Positions 9,548 to 19,237 of a DNA stretch of 31,999 nt are shown here, in pieces. Numbering within the stretch: the first letter of the stretch is position 1; each line of letters starts with the position of its first letter. The notes beneath the pieces were generated by a model. That model ran no database searches. It was not told the origin of the DNA and saw only the letters and a program-made list of their open reading frames with translations. This DNA comes from Zygnema cylindricum. Lineage: Eukaryota > Streptophyta > Zygnematophyceae > Zygnematales > Zygnemataceae. The stretch spans positions 86,998 through 118,996 of the forward strand of contig JBBHKE010000717.1 of NCBI GenBank assembly GCA_037447655.1, read 5' to 3'. The translations under genes and the position numbers were made by a program.

Positions 9548-9805
9548 TTTCCATGCAAATCATAGGTGTCCAATTCGCATAATACGCACAATACGAACGC
9601 GGAAATACTACGTGCCATTCGCATCGAACGATGTTGAAAAAGTAGTAAAATGTGTACTCGACAATGTACGCGTAGTTTCCCGTACAAATCATAGGTGTCC
9701 AATTCGCATAATACGCAGGAAACGAACGCGGGAAAACTAGGTACCATTCGCATCGAACGATGTTGAAAAAATAGTAAAATGCGTACTCGACAATGTATGG
9801 ATACT
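9548..9805 (+). repeat. Tandem duplication with 129-bp period
   Basis: CAAATCATAGGTGTCCAATT occurs at 9556 and 9685. The downstream strings CATTCGCATCGAACGATG and GTACTCGACAATGTA are repeated at the same 129-base offset, and a third partial start (CCCGTACAA) follows at about 9808. The two copies are roughly 90% alike by eye. Confidence 0.9.
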
Positions 9806-10300
9806 TTCCCGTACAATTATCTACTGTGTCTATCCATTTCAGTACTTTTCTGGTTATTTAAGGAGATTTTAAGGTTTTTAGGGTACATTCTCGTTTATTT
9901 CAGTACAACTGCCCTTTATTTGCGGTACGTTTACGTACAATGTTCGTTTATTGCTAAAATATTGATGGTTATGATTTTAAGATTTTTATAGAACATTTTG
10001 GTTGTATCTCGTATATTTTTATTATACGGCGTTACATCTTCTGTACATTTACGTACAATGTCAAAGTAGATGTAATTTTTTTCGTTATTGAAGGTGGATT
10101 TTAAGGTTTAAAGGGTATATTCTGTACATTTTATATAGTCCCGTATATTTCAGTACAAGAGCCTTACATTTTCTGTATTTTTATGGTTTTTAGGGTACAC
10201 TTTCCGTATACTTTTGTACATTTCCGTACGTTTTCCGTGCGTTTTAGGATATTTTAGGATTAAGGGGACAATTGCCGTAAATGTTTGTACACCGTACAAC
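9806..10300 (+). repeat. AT-rich degenerate repeats rich in GTAC
   Basis: GATTTTAAGGTTTTTAGGGT-like strings recur near 9864, 9973, 10096 and 10183. Each is followed by GTACATT, CAGTACAA and TACGTACAATG-type motifs, suggesting a decayed repeat of roughly 90-125 bases. No coding sequence recognised. Confidence 0.55.
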
Positions 10301-10558
10301 GAAATTTATAAAAAGTATGAAAGCAACAAATACTACTTAAAATTCGGAAAAAAATCCCAATCTATACGAATTGGACATCTACCCTGTGAGTGTTCAACCA
10401 ATGCTTATAGAAAAAAAAAGCGATTGGCCTTATCTTTACCCGACGTGTCGATGGATATGCCAATACGGTGTGCCAAGCGATACAATATAGCATGCAACCG
10501 ATGTATAACTGATATGACAAGCTTACACATATCGATATGTTGATACGAGATTTTATGG
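10301..10558. other. No gene recognised
   Basis: An open frame (10214-10543, +) has no recognisable family. The end is rich in ATCG/GATAC strings, like the stretch at 10795-10950. Confidence 0.4.
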
Positions 10559-10700
10559 AAAGGGAGAGGGAGAGAGGGAGAAGAGGGAGAGAGTTGGTCC
10601 CTCTCCCTCTCCCTCTCTTCTCTCCCTGCCTTTGACCCTCCCTCTCCTTTTCTCCCTATCTTCCTCCCCCTATCCCTCCCATTCCCTCCTCCCCTTCGGG
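10559..10700. repeat. Purine tract followed by pyrimidine tract (imperfect inverted repeat)
   Basis: GGGAGAGGGAGAGAGGGAGA-type sequence (10559-10595) is followed after TTGGT by CCCTCTCCCTCTCCCTCTC (from about 10600) and further C/T-rich sequence. The two halves are largely complementary, so the stretch can form a hairpin. Confidence 0.75.
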
Positions 10701-11300
10701 TGTATGGTTTAAAACTTTAGGTTGGAGGTATCATGTTTAGGGTTATAACATCGCTTTGTCCTATGCATTGGGATGATTAATCGATGTAAATTAGTCCAGG
10801 ATCGGCATATCGTATCGCATCGTATGAAAATGTCGCATCGCTAATATCGCATATGTTAGTAGAAGATATGTAGCCGCCTGGAGCATCGCGTTCTTGACTA
10901 GAACTTCTACTTGACGAAGTGGATACTGGTACGATACGATATGCATTTGTAGCATAACATATGGAAATTTGAAGGGAAAGTTCCCGGTGGATTCTCAAAC
11001 GCCCACAGTATGACATTGGCGCAGTTCATTTATTTATTTATTTTTTGCCAACCAACTTGTGTCGTTTTTAGAACTTGACGGTTGGGAATCGCATATTTAG
11101 CCCTCCGTTCTTGATATTCAAACATAGTTGTTCAATTCGTGGATTTTTTTTTTATTTTTTTATTTTTACGTATTATTCGTTGGTATCATACTTTTCGTAC
11201 ATTTCCTTTAGTTTTTGCTGTACGGAAAAGTGTATGGGACTTTTCAAAAAGAGACACTGCACCATTTGCGTGCGCGAAGTTTGAATTTATCTAGGACTTC
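10701..11300. other. No gene; short inverted repeat inside
   Basis: GCATATCGTATCG at 10805-10817 and its complement CGATACGATATGC at 10932-10944 form a perfect 13-bp inverted repeat about 114 bases apart. The rest is AT-rich with T runs and no recognised function. Confidence 0.45.
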
Positions 11301-11307
11301 TCCTCCT

Positions 11308-11445
11308 CTATAGGGAAGCCGCCATTGGAGCGCCTCTACAAGGAAGCCGTTATTGAAGCGCCTTTACAAGGTAGCCGCCATTGATGATGCCATAGAAGAG
11401 GCCATTGAAGGTACCATTGGAACTGCCATTGAAGCCACTGTTGGA
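11308..11445 (+). repeat. Short tandem repeats of about 28 bp, then a 15-18 bp derivative
   Basis: GAAGCCGCCATTGGAGCGCC with TCTACAAG is followed by GAAGCCGTTATTGAAGCGCC with TTTACAAG and a third decayed copy. Shorter GCCATTGAAG-like repeats follow. Unit length changes the frame, so this is unlikely to be coding. Confidence 0.75.
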
Positions 11446-11550
11446 GGATTGACAAACCTCGCCACAAGCATCCATGCCTAGAACTCGAGGAATAAAGTGG
11501 GAGCACATTAAGGCTCCAGACGGTGGGCTACTTGGAAACAACCAAACATG

Positions 11551-11737
11551 TATCGGTATCTAGTGAAACTTCAAATACAACGGTCAAGCCACTAGGATCA
11601 CAACGGTCAAGCCACTAGGATAAAAAACCACCTTTTTGGAAATGTGAAGAGTGGGTATTGGTATCTAGTGAAACTTCAAATACAACGGTCAAGCCAGTAG
11701 GATAAAAAACCACCTTTTTGGAAATGTGAAGAGTGGA
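11551..11737 (+). repeat. Tandem duplication of the hAT BED-finger segment
   Basis: GTATCTAGTGAAACTTCAAA starts two copies near 11560 and 11660. Both run to CCACCTTTTTGGAAATGTGA and AGAGTGG. The first copy carries an extra internal 23-bp duplication (ACAACGGTCAAGCCACTAGG twice). Confidence 0.9.
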
Positions 11738-12589
11738 GGGATAAGAGCTTGCAGTTTGTGTCCAAACAAGGTGAAAGAGGATTTTAGTGCATCGAAAACC
11801 CTAAAATATTTTCATGGCTCTCAAAAACGTGTAATATGTGATCTGAATGAAGTTTTACATCGAGCCAGAGCAACAAAGTACAAGGTGTGCAAACGAAAAG
11901 ATAAAATATTATTAAAATGAATAAAAAGAAAAGGTAGATGTAGCATGGGCCACGACTTTTTTTGCCAATGGATTCCTAGTCCGACAAATAGATGACACAT
12001 ATTTTAAAGCAGCACTGAAGAAGACTTGAGAGATAGGGGGGTCTTACAAGTTACCTTACTAGAGTGCCATGAGAACAGAACTTTTCTCATGTTAAAGACC
12101 AATGCGAGTGTAAACAAAGATTTCGCAAGTTATGTGGAAACAATTAATGTCACTGGTGCCTCCATCACATCAGACAGCTGGATACCACTTGATGACACGC
12201 CTCTCCTAAAAATTATACCTTTCACCCCCAAAGGTGACATGTTTTTGACGGCGGAAGACACTAGTCGACAAATCAAGGATGCCAAATATATTTGTGAGGT
12301 GTTTCAATAAGAAGTTGTTGTGGTAGGGGTCGAGAATGTGGTGTAAATTGTTATAGATTCTGCCCTTGTGAACAACGAGGCAGCCTCATTGATCGTGAAT
12401 AAGCACCCTTCGATCACATGGATGCCATGCTCTGCCCATGCATTCAACTTGATGATTTGGGCTGGCAGGCATTTATTTCAACACAAGTCCAAGAGGCAAA
12501 AGAGATGTTGAAACTCATCACGACTCATAGTATGAGTGTAACCATGTTCAATAATCTCACTGCATTTTGGCTTTTAAAACCTGGAGAGA

Positions 12590-12870
12590 CTAGGTTTGTT
12601 ACAAATTTTGTCATGCTCTACAAGTTTTTAGAGGTCAAGGGTAGTCAAGAGCGTTTAATATTTGATGATAACTACAAGCAATGAGTAGGTTAAGTAATGT
12701 ACAAGATGGAGAGGGTTTTGAAACGTGGAGAGACTAGGTTTGGTACGACTCCAAATTTGCTACGGATTTGTTCATGCTTTAGAGGTTTTTAGAGGTAAAA
12801 GACAATCTGGAGCGCTTGATATTTGATGATTATTACAAGTGATGGATGGGTAAGGCTACGTACAAGATTG
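12590..12870 (+). repeat. Duplicated segment inside the hAT pseudogene
   Basis: GGAGAGACTAGGTTTG occurs at about 12584 and 12728. Each copy is followed by a CTACAAGTTTTTAGAGGT/TAGAGGTTTTTAGAGGT string, a GAGCG(T/C)TT(A/G)ATATTTGATG string and TACAAG. Both copies are from the 'RF.TNF' region of the transposase, so part of the gene was duplicated in tandem. Confidence 0.8.
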
Positions 12871-13696
12871 AGGGGGCTAAGATTAAATGACACATTTTAA
12901 GCACTTAGTTTTGGAAGAGAGTGACGTAGGCTGTGACAATTTCAGAGCATGTGGTGCGGTTGATGATCGAGTGTGACAAATGTGCTCGAATGCGGGGAAG
13001 GTAGTTTAATATGTTTTTTACATGATTGGACAGTTCTCGCAAAATTTATCTTGCGTTTGAGTAGAAAGAAATTATGAAGGCATGCACATTTTGGAGGAGC
13101 TAAAGACATCTTAGATGGCCAGGTGGGAGATGGCATAGAGCCTAATGTATGTGGCCAACTTTGTAATCGATCAGGAGTATGAAAGTGTTGCACGCGGGCA
13201 ACATTCAAATGCAATCGTAATGGAAGGTTTCAAGACAATGTTTCAAAGGATGTTACCAAATGTGTAGGACCACGTTGAGGCCCATGTTCAATTGTCTAAA
13301 TATAGAGGATTTGAGGGTGTTTTGGGTAGAGAGGTCAAAAAAGCTTATGCAAGGGAGATGCTTGGGTGGAAATAGTGGCAACAATTTGGGGATATCACCC
13401 CAATCTTGTAGAAGCTAGCAATAAGAATCCTTGCACAATGCTGAGTTGTCAGATCATGTGAGTGATTTGGTCAATGTATGACCATATTCACTCTAAGAAA
13501 AGAAATAGGATAACACCTAAATGGGCCAATAATCTGGTATTGGTCTTTAGAAATCTAAGATTGTAACAAAAAACTAGGGATGTAAGTTATAAAGAGACCA
13601 TGATAACATGAGAAGAAAAGGAAGGGGAGGTAGGGAAAGAAGATTTTGATGAAGACATGATTCACCGTTGATTTGGAGGTAGGAAATTTTGAGTGA

Positions 13697-14590
<894 letters not shown>

Positions 14591-14940
14591 AATAGGAGAT
14601 ATGTCTTTTCAATTAATTGCGTAAATGATAATGTGAAAACTAAACCATATCCCTCTAATAAATACAAATATGGTATTAGTTTGCTTCAATGTGAAATTGC
14701 CATTTTTCATTGTTGGCGTGTTGTAAAATTATTCAATATAATTTAAGCATTTGTTTTGCTTCAACGTGAATGTTTTTTTTTTAATTGTTGACATGTTATG
14801 TAGGGTCATGCTAAACCCACGACAAGGCAGCCTGGTCGCCGCTTGACGAGGCAACCCTTTTTGTGGTTGCTCCTTGAGCTGTAAGACTTCCTTTTCGCTG
14901 GTTCAGCAACCAGCGACGACTTAGTCTGGTCGCTGGTTCT
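14591..14940. other. No gene; cluster of short hairpins
   Basis: AT-rich to about 14810, then a more GC-rich patch with a perfect hairpin CGCTGGTT-CAGC-AACCAGCG (14896-14915). A further GTCGCTGGTTC lies at 14929-14939, and a possible GGCAACC/GGTTGC pairing near 14860. This may be the end of a small foldback or MITE-type element; no boundary was defined. Confidence 0.4.
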
Positions 14941-14944
14941 ACAT

Positions 14945-15105
14945 CCTTTAATTGTTGGTTTATTATGGTTTTGACATAATTGGATAATTCTTTGAAAAGC
15001 TATTTTGCGATGGACGAGAAAGAATTTATGAAGGCATGCAAAATTTTGAAGAGCTAAAGACATCTTTGATGGCCTGGTGGGAGATGGCCCATAGCCCCTC
15101 GAACT
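14945..15105 (+). pseudogene. Second hAT fragment, duplicate of 13010-13145
   Basis: TTATGAAGGCATGCA, GAGCTAAAGACATCTT and GTGGGAGATGGC occur in the same order and spacing as in the hAT pseudogene 1.9 kb upstream. It stops about 35 bases before the first copia LTR, so it may come from an older hAT copy split by the GA tract and the copia insertion. Confidence 0.8.
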
Positions 15106-15140
15106 TTGATACCTCCCTAGGTCCTCAGAGTAGGCAGCTC

Positions 15141-16191
15141 ACACGAAGCCTCTAAGAAAACCCTAACCCCTTTGTGTTTCAGCAAGAATAACTGTCACTC
15201 TGACAAACAAAAACTGTGACCACCTTCACCGTTGTGAAGGCAAGATTCCCTTGAGTCTATAGCAAAAAGAATCTCTGAATTTGCTCCCATGAGCAGTAAG
15301 TTATGGCTGGTCAAAAATGACATTTATATATACAAGCTCTCTTAGAGAGAGTTACCTCAATATCACTAAGTCTTAGTGTGCCTACTCACGACTGCCTACT
15401 ACTAAACCCTAGTCTAATAGGAACACTATATAGTACAAGAAGGTACAATGGGCGATATACTTATTGTACGTTTATTGAACGACATAGTCTACAAGGTAAC
15501 ACCTCTCAAATTGGGAGCCATGGTTCCTCCTCCCATATTCTCCAATATCAAATAATGCGGCGCCACGTGGCACTGCGTGACGTTATCTCCGAATACCGCC
15601 AAAATCTCACTTTGGGTGGCGGCAACAATGCTGGCCGGTCGCTCCAAACATATTTTACACGGTTCAGATTCGCGTACGTGCATGAATTGTCCCTCTTCGT
15701 TAGTTTGGTGGTAATTAGTTGTTTCGTTAATGTTTATATATCTTTGAAATCCGTCACGTGTATCTTTTTGTAGCGCTTTAATGGTTAAGGCGCCCGACTA
15801 TATAAAATCTAGAGGTCGCAGGTTTAAATATAGACTTAGGCAATATATTGGTAAAATATCATCTACTTCAAAATCTGCCACTTTTTAAATATGGCGGCAA
15901 CCATGGCGTTTCTTTGATCCTCACTCTCTCTCTTTAAAGTATAACTAAAATAAAAAAGTGAACTATTAATAACCTCTTTTCAACAACAACTGTGTGTCTC
16001 ACACTTGACAGTACAAGCAGCCATGGCTATAGCCCCCTCTTCAACCTTGAGTGACTACGACAAGTGTGGGAGTTGAAGATATGAGTCAAGTGTGGGAGTT
16101 GAAGATATGAGTTAGAGGCAGAATGCCTCGGTTTCTTTTCTACATTTCACTTTAGACCTAGAAAATACTATAAGAACCATTAATTTCTACA
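15141..16191 (-). mobile_element. Copia LTR, left (3' LTR of copy 1)
   Basis: On the - strand it begins TGTAGAAATTAATGG right after the polypurine tract. It matches the middle LTR at AGTATTTTCTAGGTCTAAA, GTAGTCACTCAAGG, the CATGGCT motif, the CTCTCTAAGAGAG palindrome and TAGAGGCTTC near its end. The far end is placed where similarity stops and is uncertain by tens of bases. It contains a 25-bp internal tandem duplication near 16060-16110 (CAAGTGTGGGAGTTGAAGAT twice). Confidence 0.75.
15771..15842 (+). other. tRNA-like sequence inside the left LTR (antisense to the element)
   Basis: TAGCGCTTTAATGG fits a pol III A box with a D-arm-like GCGC...GCGC pairing. GAGGTCGCAGGTTTAAATAT resembles the variable region and T arm of a tRNA with a decayed B box (TTCGAAT changed to TTTAAAT). 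Acceptor and T-stem pairing are broken, so it is not a working tRNA gene. Confidence 0.5.
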
Positions 16192-16204
16192 CTCCCCTTA
16201 TTTT
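16192..16204 (-). promoter_or_regulatory. Polypurine tract of copia copy 1
   Basis: AAAATAAGGGGAG on the - strand directly abuts the LTR start TGTAG. Such a tract primes plus-strand DNA synthesis in LTR retroelements. The same 13 bases precede the middle LTR. Confidence 0.85.
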
Positions 16205-18241
16205 CTAGTCACTCTTTAATTTCAGACCACACTTCTCCCTGCATAAAATTAACTTGGGGGAAGGCTCAGGTTTGGTCATCATGTCTACTACCATCTCACT
16301 ATCTGGTCTATACTCTAAACTGGTTTTTTTTTCTACCTTCTCTCTAACAAAGCTAAGTCTTATGTCCATATGCTTGGCTTTAAAATGATGTTTAGGATTG
16401 GCAGCAATAGCGATTACTGTCTGATTATCACAAAAAAAAAATTGCACACAAATCTTAAGGTGACCTATCTCACGAAGGAAAGACTTGACCCACATCAATT
16501 CTTTTACAGCAAAGCAAGAGGCCATATACTCAGCCTCCATGGTGGACTGAGAAATAACCTTTTGCTGTTTGCTACTCCAACAACAAGCTCCATCTCCCAC
16601 ATATAATACATATCCAGAAATACATCTCCTCATCGGAGCCTCACCATAACATCAATACAAGTAGTGATGTCTGATTTCCCTCCACCCAAATGCAACCACA
16701 TATCCCTATTTCCTATCAAATATCTAAGGAATCTCTTAGCTGCATCCCAATCTTTCTAAGTGGGAGCATTTAGACTTCTATTCAACACTCCTACAGCTGC
16801 AGCCAAATCCGGTAGGGTATAAGTCATAAAATAGATTAGACTTTCCACTACTTGCGTGTAAGGAATAGTCTGCATGAAGTTATGTTTTTCCGGACCTAAT
16901 TCCTCATCTAAGATTATGACTCCTTCCACACTCCCCTCACTTCCTTTCTTCATCTCCATTGGAATTGTACAACTATTAGCCTTATCCATCTAAAACTTTT
17001 CCAACATGTTCCCTATTGATTTTTTTTGAGTTAGTCCTATAATCTTTCTTTCTCGGTCTCTTTCTACTTGAATTCCCAAAATATATTTTGCTTCCCCCCT
17101 ATCCTTCATTTCAAATCTCCCCTTAAGATCGGTTTTCAGTTTATTATTTTTTTCCATTGATTTACTTAAAACAAGCAAATCATCAACATAAATTGCAATA
17201 AATATAAAACCTTCCTCATCTTCAAAAACATAGATTGAGTGATCTGAGCTTATCCGAATATATCCTAGACCGGTATAAGAAACTCATCAAGCATCTTATT
17301 CAACTGGAGGCGCTTGTTTCAAACCATAAAGAGATTTAATCAGCCGGCATACCTTACTCTCCTCTCCTTCCTCCACAAACCCTTCGGGTTGTCGCATGAA
17401 GATCTCCTCTTCCAATTCTCCTTGCAAAAAGGTTGTCTTGATGTCCATTTGTTGCACTTCCATGTCTTCCGCTGCTGCCAAACTGAGAAGTATGTTGACG
17501 GAGGGAAATTTGACGACCGGGGCAAAGGTTTCCTTGTAGTCGATTCCCTCTTTCTGTGTAAATCCTTTGGCCACTAACAAGGCGTTCTAGTGCTTAGGTG
17601 TTATCTGGGATCAGTTCTAATTTGAACACCCACTTACAATCGTTTGGTTTTTCGGTTAGGTGGAAATCCCACTCTCTCCCAAGTATTGACTGCCATAATT
17701 GAGGCCATCTCCTCATTGATGGTTGTCTACCACCGGTTCATTTTTTGGACTGTTCATCGCCTCTCTATACGTTCGAGGTGCATCCGGATGAGATAGTTTT
17801 GTTACCTTGTTATTAACCTATTTTTCTTGCAACCTTTTGCTTCTTCTCCTTCCTCCCTCAAAATCTGGGGCCGGAATAGATGGTTGTCGTGGGTTCTTTC
17901 GAACAATCTTAGCTTCTCCCCTTTCCCTTGATTCCGAATCAATTTCCACCACATCTTTTGCTTCGGGTAGAGTTGTCACTATAGTTTTAGCGGCCGAGTC
18001 CTTCTCTGTCTTATTTGTATCTGCAAGAATGTCATCTTTTGTGAAACTTGGAAGTTAGGAAACTCAAAGTCATCGAAACTTTCTCACTCAAATCTGATTT
18101 TTACTGACGTTGTATACTTGAAGGGATCCACAGACTTTCCTTCATCCATAAACACTGGGTGCTTTACTAAGATTATATCTTCCCTTTTTAGATCATAATC
18201 TTTGTATCCTTTTACATCCTCCGCAATTCTGTGTCCTCCAT
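16205..18241 (-). pseudogene. Copia copy 1: polyprotein remnant with internal deletion
   Basis: Reading leftward on the - strand: about 20 bases of the gag start (ATGGAGGACACAG at 18241), then directly the integrase C-terminus (EDVKGY..YDLK...DEGKSVDPFKYT). Next come reverse transcriptase (GFTQKEGIDYKETFAPVV, MDIKTTFLQGELEEEIFMRQ, active-site YVDD at 17179-17190) and RNase H (SGYVLYVGDGACCWSSKQQK, STMEAEYMASC, HHFKAKHMDIRLSFVREK). Gag, zinc knuckle, protease and the integrase core are missing. Stops and frameshifts break the rest (for example at 17296, 16989 and 16755). Confidence 0.9.
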
Positions 18242-18254
18242 TGGACCACAAAAT

Positions 18255-19224
18255 ACAAGAAGCCTCTAGATAGTATTTAACTAACCCACTTCAAGCCACA
18301 ACCACTGTTGTCTAGGAAAGGAAAATGACAGTTTGACTTCACCCATATGCAGCGTGGACTCCTTTGAGTCCGTAGCAAAAAAAATCTTTGAAAACGGCCA
18401 ACCACCCAATAAGTTATGAGCCGGCAAAAATGCCAATTTATAAAAAGCTCTCTTAGAGAGAGGTGATTATCTACCAAAATTTCCTAAGTCCTAAACCTCT
18501 CCCACAACCCCTATCTACTGAAGTACGAACCAATCATATTACTGTAAAGTACATAAAGGTACTACGGCCGATGTCCTTTCTGTACGGCTGGTGTACGACA
18601 AGGCTGCTGAGTGGACGCGTGTCACTTTTCCACTCGTTCGCATATTCTCCAGAATTCTCGCGACCGAATGTCATCCTTCCATGCGGTGCCACATCATGCC
18701 ACGTCCATAAAATCCAAAGTGACCATCCCGCGATCTCGGCGATGATGTGCGCCGTCGGATTAAATCCGACATTGAATGTCGACCGTTTAAAACAAATGTC
18801 CGTTTCATTTGTTTCGTGCGAATTGACGTTCGCACTAAACCTTGACAAGTTCTATGTCCGTTCGTCCATATTACAGTTAAATGGTTTCTGTATTATACAA
18901 CATTTTAAATACTAATGAAAACCTATATCACTTTACGGACTTCTACGACAGACTAGTTAGAGCTAACCGCTACGCCGCGCTTTGCCGGTCGGGGGTTCGA
19001 GTCCTGCCGGACTCAACCTTTTGTTGAGAGTGACTTAAGTCACTCTTTATTCCTTCCAATGGAGCCGAGGCAGCCATGGCTCTATCGCTCTCTTTCTCCT
19101 TCAGTGACTACAACAAGTATGGGGGCAAGAGAGAAGAGATGGAGGCAGGCTGCCTACATTTTCTTTATATGTTTCAGCTAATTTATTTTAGACCTAGAAA
19201 ATACAAAAACTACATATTTCAACA
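18255..19224 (-). mobile_element. Copia LTR, middle: shared by copies 1 and 2
   Basis: Begins TGTTGAAATATG on the - strand next to the polypurine tract of copy 2 and ends just before the gag start of copy 1. It therefore serves as 3' LTR of one and 5' LTR of the other. It carries a TATA-like TATAAAT (18436-18442) beside the palindrome CTCTCTTAGAGAG (18448-18460). The hairpin CGGCGATGATGTGCGCCG (18737-18754) is also present. Confidence 0.85.
18945..19013 (+). other. tRNA-like sequence inside the middle LTR (antisense to the element)
   Basis: GGTTCGAGTCC (18994-19004) matches the pol III B-box consensus exactly. CGGGG-GTTCGAG-TCCTG forms a T arm with G-U pairs. The 5' half (GTTAGAGCTAACCGCTACG) looks D-arm-like but no complete cloverleaf with paired acceptor ends could be drawn. 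Confidence 0.5.
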
Positions 19225-19237
19225 CTCCCCTTATTTT
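19225..19237 (-). promoter_or_regulatory. Polypurine tract of copia copy 2
   Basis: AAAATAAGGGGAG on the - strand, immediately before the middle LTR start TGTTG and identical to the tract of copy 1. Confidence 0.85.

Larger units (their letters stand above)
11545..13575 (+). pseudogene. hAT-superfamily transposase (BED / DUF659 / dimerization type), decayed
   Basis: hAT transposases cut and paste DNA elements. The pieces appear in family order. First is a BED-finger remnant (NGQASRIKNHLFG, then SGGIRACSL.P..VKEDF, about 11684-11790). Next is a FFANGF..YFK-like segment (about 11950-12020), then the DUF659 core (ASITSDSWIPLDD, PKGDMFLTAED, 12160-12310). It continues with IDSALVNNEAASLIV and PSITWMPCSAHAFNLMI (about 12345-12465) and TRFVTNFVMLYKFLEVKGS (about 12590-12650). 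At the end come FKTMFQRMLP, WQQFGDITP and the dimerization-domain end (HIHSKKRNR, NNLVLVFRNLRL, 13480-13560). Pieces are in different frames with many stops, and BED-type cysteines appear lost. No terminal inverted repeats or 8-bp target duplication were found. Confidence 0.8.

Noticed and set aside
18945-19013. A functional nuclear tRNA gene
   Set aside because: The B box is perfect, but the acceptor ends do not pair and the anticodon arm is not clear, so a working tRNA is unlikely.
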